NCBI GenBank assembly: GCA_944358495.1
Contig: CALVRF010000064.1
Coordinates: 1-6,950, forward strand
DNA from: an uncultured Bacilli bacterium
GTDB lineage: Bacteria; Bacillota_I; Bacilli_A; RF39; UBA660
Direction: 5' to 3'
Length of the DNA: 6,950 nt
This document shows positions 1 through 5,577 of this stretch, piece after piece (positions within the stretch are counted from its first letter, which is position 1; every line of letters starts with the position of its first letter). The notes below the pieces were generated by a model that did no database searches, was not told the DNA's origin, and saw nothing but the letters and a program-made list of their open reading frames with translations. A program made the translations under genes and the position numbers.

Positions 1-143
1 TTTAAAGTATCTAGTTTATAATGAATAGATTTTTCAATTATCCATTTTAAAATATCTTTATCTTTTTCCGTACAGGCGGCATTTTTAAATACTAGATCAT
101 TCATTCCTGTATAATACTTCTTTTGGGCAATTACTTTAGTCAT
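1..143 (-). CDS. Partial CDS, N-terminus of Rpn/PD-(D/E)XK transposase-like protein
   Basis: A leftward reading frame starts at the ATG at 143 and runs open off the left edge, giving about 47 residues. It is preceded by an excellent ribosome site (AAAGGAGAGG, just upstream), so the start is well supported. The protein begins MTKVIAQKKYYTGMNDLVFK and continues with a D-I-L-K-W-I-I-E helix. The pattern D-x-V-F-K followed by a short charged gap and DILxWxxE resembles the opening of the Rpn family (recombination-promoting nuclease/putative transposase, PD-(D/E)XK fold), common in gut Bacillota and often multicopy. The catalytic D...ExK residues would lie outside the window, so the family call rests on the N-terminus only. 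It follows the suf terminator after about 125 bases, so it is probably a separate transcript, but I could not find a convincing promoter there. Confidence 0.55.
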   Translation of the reverse strand, partial: MTKVIAQKKYYTGMNDLVFKNAACTEKDKDILKWIIEKSIHYKLDTL

Positions 144-268
144 TTCCCCTCTCCTTTCTATTTGCCCACTTTTTACTCTTTATAAGTATCATACGATATT
201 AAAAGACCTAATTCCTGCAAAAACTGGAAATTTTTTTGATTTTTGATGTTTTGTTTTAAGCTGAACAT

Positions 269-294
269 AAAAAAACACATGATAATTCATGCGT
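269..294 (-). terminator. Rho-independent terminator of the suf operon
   Basis: On the minus strand an 8-bp stem (ACGCATGA pairing with TCATGTGT, one G-T wobble) with an ATTA loop is followed by seven T residues. The stem begins at the base immediately after the sufS stop codon. This marks sufS as the last gene of its transcript. Confidence 0.85.
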
Positions 295-1488
295 TTAAAT
301 AATATCTTCTTTGATATGCGGATTTTTTAAAGCCTCGATTAAAGCATCGATTTCTTCTTTGGTGTTGTAAAAATATAAACTGATGCGACAAGTATTTTTG
401 ATTTTTAATTCATCTTTTAAGATTTTAGCGCAGTGATTCCCAGCTCTAGTACAAATATTATATTTATCTAAGTAAATAGATAAATCTTGCGGAAAAATTC
501 CTTGATAATTAATAGTAACAATACCACTTTCACTATGTTCATTATAAATTTCAATTTCTTTAATTTCTTTTAGCCTTTGAATTAAATATTTTTTTAAAGA
601 TAATTCGTATTCGTGAATGTTATCAAAACCAATTTTTTCTAAATATTTAATAATATATCCAAAGCCAATAACACCGGCAATATTTGGGGTTCCGGCCTCT
701 AATAAATCTGGCATATTTTTATAAATAACATGGCCTTCATTATCGAACTCAGCGTTCATTCCTCCGCCAAAAATAATGGGCCTTACGTCATTTAAATATT
801 CTTCTTTCATATAAATAACACCAACACCAGTTGGGCCGCACATTTTATGGGCAGAAAAAGTTAAAAAGTCGACGTCTAAATCTTCGACATCAGTCTTCAT
901 GTGAGGAACACTTTGAGCCCCATCACATAAGACTAAGATATGGTTTTGATGCGCATATTTAGTGATTTCTTTGATGGGCCTAATATCGCCAACAACATTA
1001 CTAATATGCGCAAGGGAGATAACCTTAGTGTTTGGGGTTACCGCTTTTTTGACGTTTTCAATAGTGACTTTATGATCTTGATCTAATTCAATATATTTAA
1101 TTTTAATGTTAATTTCATGACTTAATTCAAACCACGGAAGGACATTGGATGCATGCTCACTTTTAGTAAGTAAGACTTCATCGCCTTCTTTTAAAATGTT
1201 TTTAAAATAGCCAAAAATAATTTTATTAATAGAGTCGGTTGTTCCACTAGTAAATGCTATTTGTTTAGGGCTTTTGGCATTAATTAATTCTTTAACTAGT
1301 TCTCTAGTTTTTTCATATTCAGTACTGGCTTTAATGCTGATGCCATAATCCCCCCTATGAGCATTAGAACTATAATAGTTATAATAATCACTAATCGCTT
1401 CGCTTAATATTTTGGGTTTTAAAGTCGTCGCTCCATTATCAAAATAAATAATTCCGGTTTTTAAAATTTCAAAATCATCACGATTCAT
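295..1488 (-). CDS. sufS: Cysteine desulfurase SufS
   Basis: A 397-residue class-V aminotransferase-fold enzyme, full length for the family. It uses pyridoxal phosphate (PLP) to convert L-cysteine to alanine and passes the sulfur as a persulfide to Fe-S cluster assembly. Visible motifs are EHASN at 111-115 (PLP-stacking His112), CDGAQS at 188-193 (Asp189, Gln192), FSAHK at 211-215 with the Schiff-base Lys215, and RAGNHCA at 348-354 with the catalytic Cys353. The C-terminal block with NTCRISLYFYNTKEEID replaces the Pro-Leu usual after the catalytic Cys with Lys-Ile-Leu, as I recall for Mollicutes-type enzymes. The start at 1488 has a GGAGGTGA ribosome site six bases away. It is the third gene of sufC-sufD-sufS, three bases after the sufD stop and in the same frame. 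A SufU sulfur-transfer partner would be expected next but is not there. The SufS identity, rather than another class-V desulfurase, is supported by this context. Confidence 0.95.
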   Translation of the reverse strand: MNRDDFEILKTGIIYFDNGATTLKPKILSEAISDYYNYYSSNAHRGDYGISIKASTEYEKTRELVKELINAKSPKQIAFTSGTTDSINKIIFGYFKNILKEGDEVLLTKSEHASNVLPWFELSHEINIKIKYIELDQDHKVTIENVKKAVTPNTKVISLAHISNVVGDIRPIKEITKYAHQNHILVLCDGAQSVPHMKTDVEDLDVDFLTFSAHKMCGPTGVGVIYMKEEYLNDVRPIIFGGGMNAEFDNEGHVIYKNMPDLLEAGTPNIAGVIGFGYIIKYLEKIGFDNIHEYELSLKKYLIQRLKEIKEIEIYNEHSESGIVTINYQGIFPQDLSIYLDKYNICTRAGNHCAKILKDELKIKNTCRISLYFYNTKEEIDALIEALKNPHIKEDII

Positions 1489-1491
1489 GTT

Positions 1492-1500
1492 TCACCTCCA
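1492..1500 (-). promoter_or_regulatory. sufS ribosome binding site built from the sufD stop region
   Basis: The last codons of sufD, Trp-Arg-stop (TGG AGG TGA), are themselves the Shine-Dalgarno sequence of sufS. The GGAGG core ends six bases before the sufS ATG. A ribosome finishing sufD therefore sits on the sufS initiation site, which implies translational coupling. Confidence 0.8.
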
Positions 1501-2280
1501 ATACTTTTGGATAATTTCGTTCATTTCATCTTGATAGTTATTTAGGCCTTTTAATAGAAAGCCCTTAATAATTAAATTTTCAGCCTCTTTATAAGTAATT
1601 CCCCTACTCATTAAATAAAACATTTCGTCATCGTTACATTTACCAATATGAGCACTATGGTTAGCAATAACATCGTTTTCATCGATAAAGAGATTGGGTT
1701 TAATCGCACAAACATTATTAGTTAAATTAATAATTCGGTTTTTTTGGTCTACTAAGCAATCTTTTTTACCGTTAGGAACAAAACCAGAAACGGTAAAATC
1801 AATTTGACCATCATTTATGTTTACACCATGATTGATTAAATTACTTATAGTATGACTAGAATTGTGGTAAACCATCAAATCATACTTTTCGTGATTTTTA
1901 CTAATAGTTTTTAAAAGATAATTTACTTTAGCGTTTTCACCATTTAAATTAAAAATTAATAGCTCTTTTATATTAGTAACATCATTAATTTTATAAATAT
2001 TTAAAGTACTATTTTTATCTAGGTAATATTTATAACCCAGTTTATAGTTGCCTAGTTGCTTATTTTCATAAAGGTTACAAGTTACATTAGGACTAATATT
2101 AATATAAAAATCTAGTTTAGTATTTTCATTACTACTATAATCAATAGTTAAATCAGTATCTTTAGTAATTTTAATTTTTATTTGCCTTAAATTAATATTA
2201 TTTAAAGCTGATGACACTGTTATACTATCGTCTAATTGTTTAGCGATGATTTTATCGTTTACTATTTCTATTTTATTCAT
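1492..2280 (-). CDS. sufD: Short SufB/SufD-family Fe-S assembly scaffold protein
   Basis: A 262-residue protein of the SufBD family, which forms the beta-helical scaffold that works with the SufC ATPase. The C-terminal hallmark is clear: IKPNLFIDENDVIANHSAHIG (about residues 193-213), then FYLMSRGIT at 221-229 and a Lys/Glu-rich helix. His208 aligns with the conserved functional His of SufB/SufD, and Cys191 lies just before this block. The N-terminal helical region typical of SufD (usually about 400 residues or more) is absent, so this is a reduced form. The ATG at 2280 is chosen because it lies one base after the sufC stop and has AGAGG upstream. A longer open frame to 2346 would overlap sufC and start with a low-complexity Lys stretch. 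No separate sufB exists in this operon, so this protein may act as SufD beside a SufB encoded elsewhere, or as the only SufBD subunit. Confidence 0.87.
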   Translation of the reverse strand: MNKIEIVNDKIIAKQLDDSITVSSALNNINLRQIKIKITKDTDLTIDYSSNENTKLDFYINISPNVTCNLYENKQLGNYKLGYKYYLDKNSTLNIYKINDVTNIKELLIFNLNGENAKVNYLLKTISKNHEKYDLMVYHNSSHTISNLINHGVNINDGQIDFTVSGFVPNGKKDCLVDQKNRIINLTNNVCAIKPNLFIDENDVIANHSAHIGKCNDDEMFYLMSRGITYKEAENLIIKGFLLKGLNNYQDEMNEIIQKYWR

Positions 2281-2281
2281 A

Positions 2282-3046
2282 TTATTTAATTTCCTCTTGC
2301 ACTTTAGTACTAGTTTCTTTAATTTTATCATAACCTTCTTTTTCAATTTGCTTAGCTAAAGAGGCATCTCCGCTTTTAACTATTTTGCCATCAGACATAA
2401 TATGAACGTAATTTGGTTTGATATAATCTAAAAGTCTTTGATAGTGAGTGACTAATAAAATAGCCGGCTTTTCTTTTTCATAATATTCCATAACGCTATT
2501 ACCAACGATTTTTAAGCTATCGACATCGAGACCAGAATCAATTTCATCTAACATGACAACTTTGGGTTTTAGTAAGTGCATTTGTAAAATCTCGTTTTTC
2601 TTTCTTTCACCGCCAGAAAAGCCTTCATTAATGCCACGATGAATCATGTCTTTATCCATTTTTAATTTATCGATTTGACTATCTAATTCTTTAATAAAAC
2701 TATAAAGTTTGAAGTTTTCGTTTTGACTTCTTAAGGCGGTTCTTAGGAAGTCAGCATTACTTACTCCTTCAATTTCCATTGGCATCTGCATGCCTAAAAA
2801 AATCCCCAGTCTAGCTCTTTCGTAGACTTTTAAATCGTTTATTTTTTTATCATTAAAGGTTATGGCTCCTTTGGTAATTTGATAATTAGGGTCACCCATA
2901 ATCACTTTAGTAAGCGTTGATTTACCAGTACCATTAGGTCCCATAATGGCATGAATTTCTCCTGATTTGATAGTTAAACTAAAATTTTTTAAAATGATTT
3001 TGTCATTTACTTTGACAGTTATTTTATCTATTTTTAAAGTATTCAT
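2282..3046 (-). CDS. sufC: Fe-S cluster assembly ATPase SufC
   Basis: A 254-residue ABC-type ATPase, the usual SufC length. It is soluble and powers rearrangement of the SufB/SufD scaffold during cluster assembly. Motifs in order are Walker A GPNGTGKST at 36-44, Q-loop GMQMPMEIEGV around Gln87, the SufC-type signature FSGGERKKNEILQ from 143, Walker B VVMLDEIDSGLD at 163-174 with catalytic Glu168, and the H-loop at His201. The IEGVSNADFLRTA segment and the KKNEIL after the signature are characteristic of SufC rather than other ABC proteins. The start at 3046 is preceded by GGGTGAT. It is the first gene of the operon, with sufD starting one base after its stop. No membrane segment is present. 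Confidence 0.97.
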   Translation of the reverse strand: MNTLKIDKITVKVNDKIILKNFSLTIKSGEIHAIMGPNGTGKSTLTKVIMGDPNYQITKGAITFNDKKINDLKVYERARLGIFLGMQMPMEIEGVSNADFLRTALRSQNENFKLYSFIKELDSQIDKLKMDKDMIHRGINEGFSGGERKKNEILQMHLLKPKVVMLDEIDSGLDVDSLKIVGNSVMEYYEKEKPAILLVTHYQRLLDYIKPNYVHIMSDGKIVKSGDASLAKQIEKEGYDKIKETSTKVQEEIK

Positions 3047-3066
3047 TTATATCACCCACTAACATT

Positions 3067-3096
3067 TTAACATTTTTTAGTTTATTTTGGTATAAA
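3067..3096 (+). promoter_or_regulatory. Candidate rightward promoter with extended -10
   Basis: TTAACA (3067-3072) and TATAAA (3091-3096) are 18 bases apart, each one base off consensus, and TGG precedes the -10 as an extended element. Transcription would begin near 3103 and run through two hairpins toward the HIT gene. This is a sequence match in AT-rich DNA, so it is tentative. Confidence 0.4.
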
Positions 3097-3108
3097 AATG
3101 ACAAAAGT

Positions 3109-3123
3109 TTACCATAATTATAA
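3109..3123 (-). promoter_or_regulatory. PerR/Fur-like 7-1-7 box at the suf promoter
   Basis: On the minus strand TTATAAT-T-ATGGTAA matches the PerR consensus TTATAATNATTATAA at 12 of the 14 defined positions. It overlaps the candidate suf -10, where binding would block transcription. The consensus is itself AT-rich, so a chance match is possible, and no regulator gene is in the window. Confidence 0.3.
3117..3122 (-). promoter_or_regulatory. Candidate suf operon -10 element
   Basis: A perfect TATAAT on the minus strand lies about 70 bases before sufC, which would give a leader of roughly 63 bases. The matching -35 is poor (TGAATA at 17 bases), so an activator may be needed or another start may be used. 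No other gene precedes sufC on this strand, so a promoter must lie in this region. Confidence 0.45.
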
Positions 3124-3125
3124 TA

Positions 3126-3144
3126 GAATATCCCGCAGATATTC
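3126..3144. repeat. Perfect 7-bp inverted repeat, operator or RNA hairpin
   Basis: GAATATC, a 5-base CCGCA spacer, and GATATTC form a perfect dyad between the divergent suf and HIT genes. It lies in the -10/-35 interval of the candidate suf promoter, a usual place for a repressor site. If transcribed rightward it would instead fold as a stem-loop. The spacer is GC-rich against an AT-rich background. Confidence 0.5.
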
Positions 3145-3150
3145 ACGCTT

Positions 3151-3178
3151 AAAAGAGTTTTTACTCTTTTTTCTTTTA
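3151..3178 (+). terminator. Terminator-shaped hairpin upstream of the HIT gene
   Basis: AAAAGAGT, a TTTT loop and ACTCTTTT form a perfect 8-bp stem followed by a T-rich run on the plus strand. No complete plus-strand gene precedes it. It may end a short RNA from the promoter near 3091, act as an attenuator for the HIT gene, or stop antisense transcription out of sufC. Confidence 0.5.
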
Positions 3179-3186
3179 TCTTTTCG

Positions 3187-3195
3187 TGTTATACT
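3187..3195 (+). promoter_or_regulatory. Extended -10 promoter of the HIT gene
   Basis: TGT followed by TATACT is an extended -10 element 18 bases before the HIT start. The -35 region is only a T-rich run, as tolerated for extended -10 promoters. The predicted RNA start near 3202 would put the GGGTGA ribosome site at the very 5' end of the message. Confidence 0.5.
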
Positions 3196-3212
3196 TAAGT
3201 TGGGTGATAAAT

Positions 3213-3578
3213 ATGGATTGTATTTTTTGTAAAATTATGGATGGTAGTATTCCTTCTTATACTTTATATGAAGATGATAAGGTTAAAGTGTTTTTAGATG
3301 TTAATCCGGAAGTAAATGGTCATGCCTTAGTAGTTCCTAAAAAACATTATCAAGATTTATTTGATATCGATAACGATACGCTCATGCATATCTTAGAAGT
3401 GGCGAGAAAAATGGATAGTGTTTTTAAAGAAAAATTAGGTTCTGAAGGCCTTACTTTAGTTCAAAATAATGGCTTACTTCAAGAAGTTAAACATTTTCAT
3501 TTGCATCTAAAGCCACAGTATGGTTCTAAACAAGAACTAGTTAGTGCGGAAGATGTATTTAATCAAATAATGCATTAA
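3213..3578 (+). CDS. HIT-family (histidine triad) nucleotide hydrolase/transferase
   Basis: A 121-residue HIT protein of the HinT/Hit type, a soluble enzyme that splits nucleoside phosphoramidates or related nucleotide conjugates. The triad is HFHLHLK with His94, His96 and His98. The fold is further marked by the opening MDCIFCKI, FLDVNPEVNGHALVVPKKH at 27-45 and VQNNG at 83-87. Cys3 and Cys6 with His45 match the zinc-binding residues seen in many HIT proteins. The start at 3213 is chosen over an upstream ATG at 3186 because the protein normally begins MxCIFCKI and because GGGTGA lies six bases before it. It is slightly short at the C-terminus but complete. It is the only rightward gene, divergent from suf and convergent with the phosphotransferase-like gene. 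Its exact substrate cannot be read from sequence. Confidence 0.95.
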   Translation: MDCIFCKIMDGSIPSYTLYEDDKVKVFLDVNPEVNGHALVVPKKHYQDLFDIDNDTLMHILEVARKMDSVFKEKLGSEGLTLVQNNGLLQEVKHFHLHLKPQYGSKQELVSAEDVFNQIMH

Positions 3579-3606
3579 AAATAGCTCGTTTGAGCTATTT
3601 TATTTT
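3577..3606. terminator. Bidirectional terminator between convergent genes
   Basis: A perfect 10-bp stem (AAAATAGCTC / GAGCTATTTT) with a GTTT loop is flanked by T runs in both directions. It overlaps the HIT stop codon on one side and contains the TAG stop of the leftward gene within its right arm, so it serves both genes. Confidence 0.85.
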
Positions 3607-4569
3607 GGCAAGGCAGCTAGATAAATAATCAAGATTTTCTAATAAGTAGTTACACATTTTAGTGCGCCATCTACCGAATTCTAATAGTTTTAAATCTTTA
3701 GTTTCTAAATACTCTCTATAACCAAAAGTACTTTGAAGAAGTTTTCCTAAATATATGTGAGGCATATACATTAAATCTTCTTTAGTTAAAAAGATGTATT
3801 GGTTAACAGCTTGGATATAAGCTTTTAAATTATTAATGTCAATTTTACCGTCTTTACTTTTTTTATCCATACTAGTGTATGACCTAATAATTTCCCAACT
3901 TATTGGTAAATAACCAGCTCCAATAAAATCAATTATAGCCTTAATTTTATTATTTTCGTAAATAAGCTGAGGCAATCCATAATCTCCATGTGTTACTTTA
4001 GTGGTCATATTATTTATATTTTTAAATGTTTGATTTGTAATAACACTATTAAGCATTTCTATTTTAGCTTTTAAATCTTTGATAATGATTGGATTATTAG
4101 TCCTATTTAATAAATCTTGGTGCTTAATTATAGCTTTTTTGAAACTATCTTTAGTTATTTTATCTTGCCAATTATAAGTTGGGGCAGCTTTAAATTTTTC
4201 TAAGGCTTTAATTATTTGGCCTAATAAAGTAGCAGCTTCTAACATTTCTTCTTTATTTAATGAATAGTTTGGTTTATTGTTTCCTGTTATAAAATATTCT
4301 AAAACAGCGATTTTTTCATTATATTTAAAATAATAATTATTGGCTTTTGTTTTTAGAAAGTTAGTAGTATTAATTCCATTAGCGTTTAAAAATTTAGTGA
4401 TATTTACTTCTTTTTCAATATCTTGCTTCTTATAAACTTTGGGATAAATCTTTAAAACATATTTATTATCAATGTTGTACAAAGTAGAAGTACCCTCTTC
4501 TATTTGGGTCATATTAGTAATATTAATTTGATAGTTTTCTTTTATTGTTTTGATTAAATCTTGATTCAT
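3595..4569 (-). CDS. Aminoglycoside phosphotransferase/choline kinase-like protein
   Basis: A 324-residue protein with the APH (protein-kinase-like) fold, which transfers phosphate from ATP to a small hydroxyl compound. Visible parts are the ATP-binding VLKIY with Lys40, a likely partner Glu54 in the following helix, a linker VLEYFITG at 89-96, the catalytic loop THGDYGLPQLIY with Asp196, and the metal-binding IIDF with Asp214, followed by PISWEIIRSY. The usual Asn of HGDxxxxN is Gln201 here, a variant I recall from one subfamily of these proteins. There is no signal peptide or membrane segment. The substrate is unknown; homoserine kinase-like, CotS-like or antibiotic kinase roles are all possible, and resistance should not be assumed. 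It lies 31 bases after dinD with only a weak ribosome site (AGCAGG) and is probably co-transcribed with it. Confidence 0.82.
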   Translation of the reverse strand: MNQDLIKTIKENYQINITNMTQIEEGTSTLYNIDNKYVLKIYPKVYKKQDIEKEVNITKFLNANGINTTNFLKTKANNYYFKYNEKIAVLEYFITGNNKPNYSLNKEEMLEAATLLGQIIKALEKFKAAPTYNWQDKITKDSFKKAIIKHQDLLNRTNNPIIIKDLKAKIEMLNSVITNQTFKNINNMTTKVTHGDYGLPQLIYENNKIKAIIDFIGAGYLPISWEIIRSYTSMDKKSKDGKIDINNLKAYIQAVNQYIFLTKEDLMYMPHIYLGKLLQSTFGYREYLETKDLKLLEFGRWRTKMCNYLLENLDYLSSCLAKIK

Positions 4570-4600
4570 ATTTTACTATAACCTGCTTTCATTAAGTTTA

Positions 4601-5425
4601 TTATTCGATTTTAGTTGTTATTTTTTCTAGTTCTTCTTTTTCTAATTCTTTAATAGATTTCTTAGGCGTCGGTAAAGTTTCTGGCATATTGCCACCTAAC
4701 TCTTCAATAGCCTTTCTAACGGTTTTCCCGACTGTATAATGAGTAGTACAAGCATCATTTTCATTATTTACATTATCTTTTTTTAATTTGGCTTCGGTTT
4801 GGGTAATTCTAAATAGATTAGCGCCTAATTCTTCGCTTCCCATATAATCAAGGATATCTTCATCTTCCTTAATATTTTTCCTTTTAGCAATCTGATTAGC
4901 GGTTTCGCCATTATAAAGTCCTTTATAACCATAGTTATTAAATTTACCAAAGTTTTCTACACCAGAATCCTGGGCCGCTTTAAATAAATATTTATTTTTA
5001 TTATTAACGAGAATTCGCGTATATAATCTTTTTTCATCTTCGGATAGTTTAGAAAATTCTAACTCCGTAATTTCTTGTTTTCTAGTTTGCACGGCAAAGT
5101 ATGTTTGACCTAAAGCGACAGATTCTTTTTTAGGATTGGCATTTTGAACTATTAAATAACAAGCATACCTAGATAATTTATAATCAATAGTTTCTCTTTG
5201 GCTTTTTGAACCTATATCCACCATTTTCCTGAACTCAGGAAAATGGTCATTAACCTTGTTATTACTGGTCTCACAGGCAATCATGGCCTTTTTTATAACC
5301 TTATGAAAGTTTTCCCATTTACTATATTCAAGTAATGGCATTAATTCTCTAGCTTCCCAATATTCATTTCCATTATTATCAATGTGTTTAATTTTTTCAA
5401 AGTTATTTTCATTATTATTTTTCAT
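4601..5425 (-). CDS. dinD: DNA damage-inducible protein DinD
   Basis: A 274-residue protein, the same length as Escherichia coli DinD and alignable from end to end from memory. Shared blocks include WEAREL at 23-28, LSRYACYLIVQNANP at 84-98, GQTYFAVQTRKQE at 106-118, GYKGLYNGE at 166-173, MGSEELGANLFRITQTEAKL at 195-214, TTHYTVGK at 227-234 and ELGGNMPETLPTP at 242-254. The N-terminal part is of the BRO-N-like type. In E. coli dinD is a LexA-controlled SOS gene, and the protein has been reported to inhibit RecA strand exchange and filament formation. The start at 5425 has a run of six G residues five bases upstream as ribosome site. A good promoter with a LexA-type box precedes it. It appears to lead a two-gene unit with the phosphotransferase-like gene. 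The patchy distribution of dinD makes horizontal acquisition plausible, though base composition gives no sign of recent transfer. Confidence 0.93.
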   Translation of the reverse strand: MKNNNENNFEKIKHIDNNGNEYWEARELMPLLEYSKWENFHKVIKKAMIACETSNNKVNDHFPEFRKMVDIGSKSQRETIDYKLSRYACYLIVQNANPKKESVALGQTYFAVQTRKQEITELEFSKLSEDEKRLYTRILVNNKNKYLFKAAQDSGVENFGKFNNYGYKGLYNGETANQIAKRKNIKEDEDILDYMGSEELGANLFRITQTEAKLKKDNVNNENDACTTHYTVGKTVRKAIEELGGNMPETLPTPKKSIKELEKEELEKITTKIE

Positions 5426-5450
5426 TTTTTCCCCCCTTGATTTTTATTGG

Positions 5451-5474
5451 TGATTATTAGATATCTATCAATCA
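5451..5474. repeat. 24-base interrupted palindrome at the dinD transcript start
   Basis: A perfect 10-bp palindrome TAGATATCTA (5458-5467) is flanked by TGATT on the left and AATCA on the right, each two bases away. It covers about +1 to +23 of the predicted dinD transcript. With no loop it suits a dimeric DNA-binding protein better than an RNA hairpin. Confidence 0.4.
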
Positions 5475-5479
5475 TTATC

Positions 5480-5509
5480 AGTATAATAGACAAACAAATG
5501 TTTTGTCAA
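5480..5509 (-). promoter_or_regulatory. dinD promoter
   Basis: On the minus strand a perfect -35 TTGACA (5509-5504) and a -10 TATACT (5485-5480) are separated by 18 bases. The predicted RNA start is near 5473, giving a leader of about 48 bases. It sits just downstream of the terminator of the previous unit, so dinD starts its own transcript. Confidence 0.75.
5491..5504. promoter_or_regulatory. LexA/SOS-type box inside the dinD promoter
   Basis: CAAACAAATGTTTT matches the Bacillus LexA (DinR) consensus CGAACRNRYGTTYC at 12 of 14 positions, missing one position near each end. The AAC-N4-GTT core is intact. The box lies between the -35 and -10 elements, the usual position for LexA repression, and in front of a gene that is SOS-controlled in E. 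coli. Confidence 0.65.
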
Positions 5510-5529
5510 CGATTTTCGCGGAATTTATG

Positions 5530-5567
5530 AAAAAAGGAAATTAGACCTATTTTTGCTTCCAATTTCC
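5530..5567 (-). terminator. Rho-independent terminator of the membrane protein-PPC unit
   Basis: On the minus strand GGAAATTGGA pairs with TCTAATTTCC (10 bp, one G-T wobble) around a 12-base loop and is followed by six T residues. It lies about ten bases after the PPC gene stop. Confidence 0.8.
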
Positions 5568-5577
5568 CATTTTTAAA

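Noticed and set aside
212..237. Weak hairpin with T run on the plus strand (TTCC...GGAA then T residues)
   Set aside because: The stem is short and mismatched, and no plus-strand gene precedes it.
2281..2346. Longer N-terminus for the SufD-family protein
   Set aside because: It would overlap sufC by 65 bases and add a low-complexity Lys-rich stretch. The ATG one base after the sufC stop fits an operon better.
3098..3232. Rightward 44-codon open frame starting MTKVYHNYNRIS
   Set aside because: No ribosome site precedes it, it runs through the terminator-shaped hairpin and into the HIT gene in another frame, and the sequence looks random.
4567..4592. Eight-codon leader ORF (MKAGYSKI) whose TGA overlaps the phosphotransferase ATG
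   Set aside because: It has no ribosome site, and such short frames are common by chance. The overlap is worth noting only if conserved.
5464..5478. Fur-like match just after the dinD -10 (TGATAAT-G-ATTGATA)
   Set aside because: The second half-site matches poorly (11 of 14 overall), which is expected by chance in AT-rich DNA.
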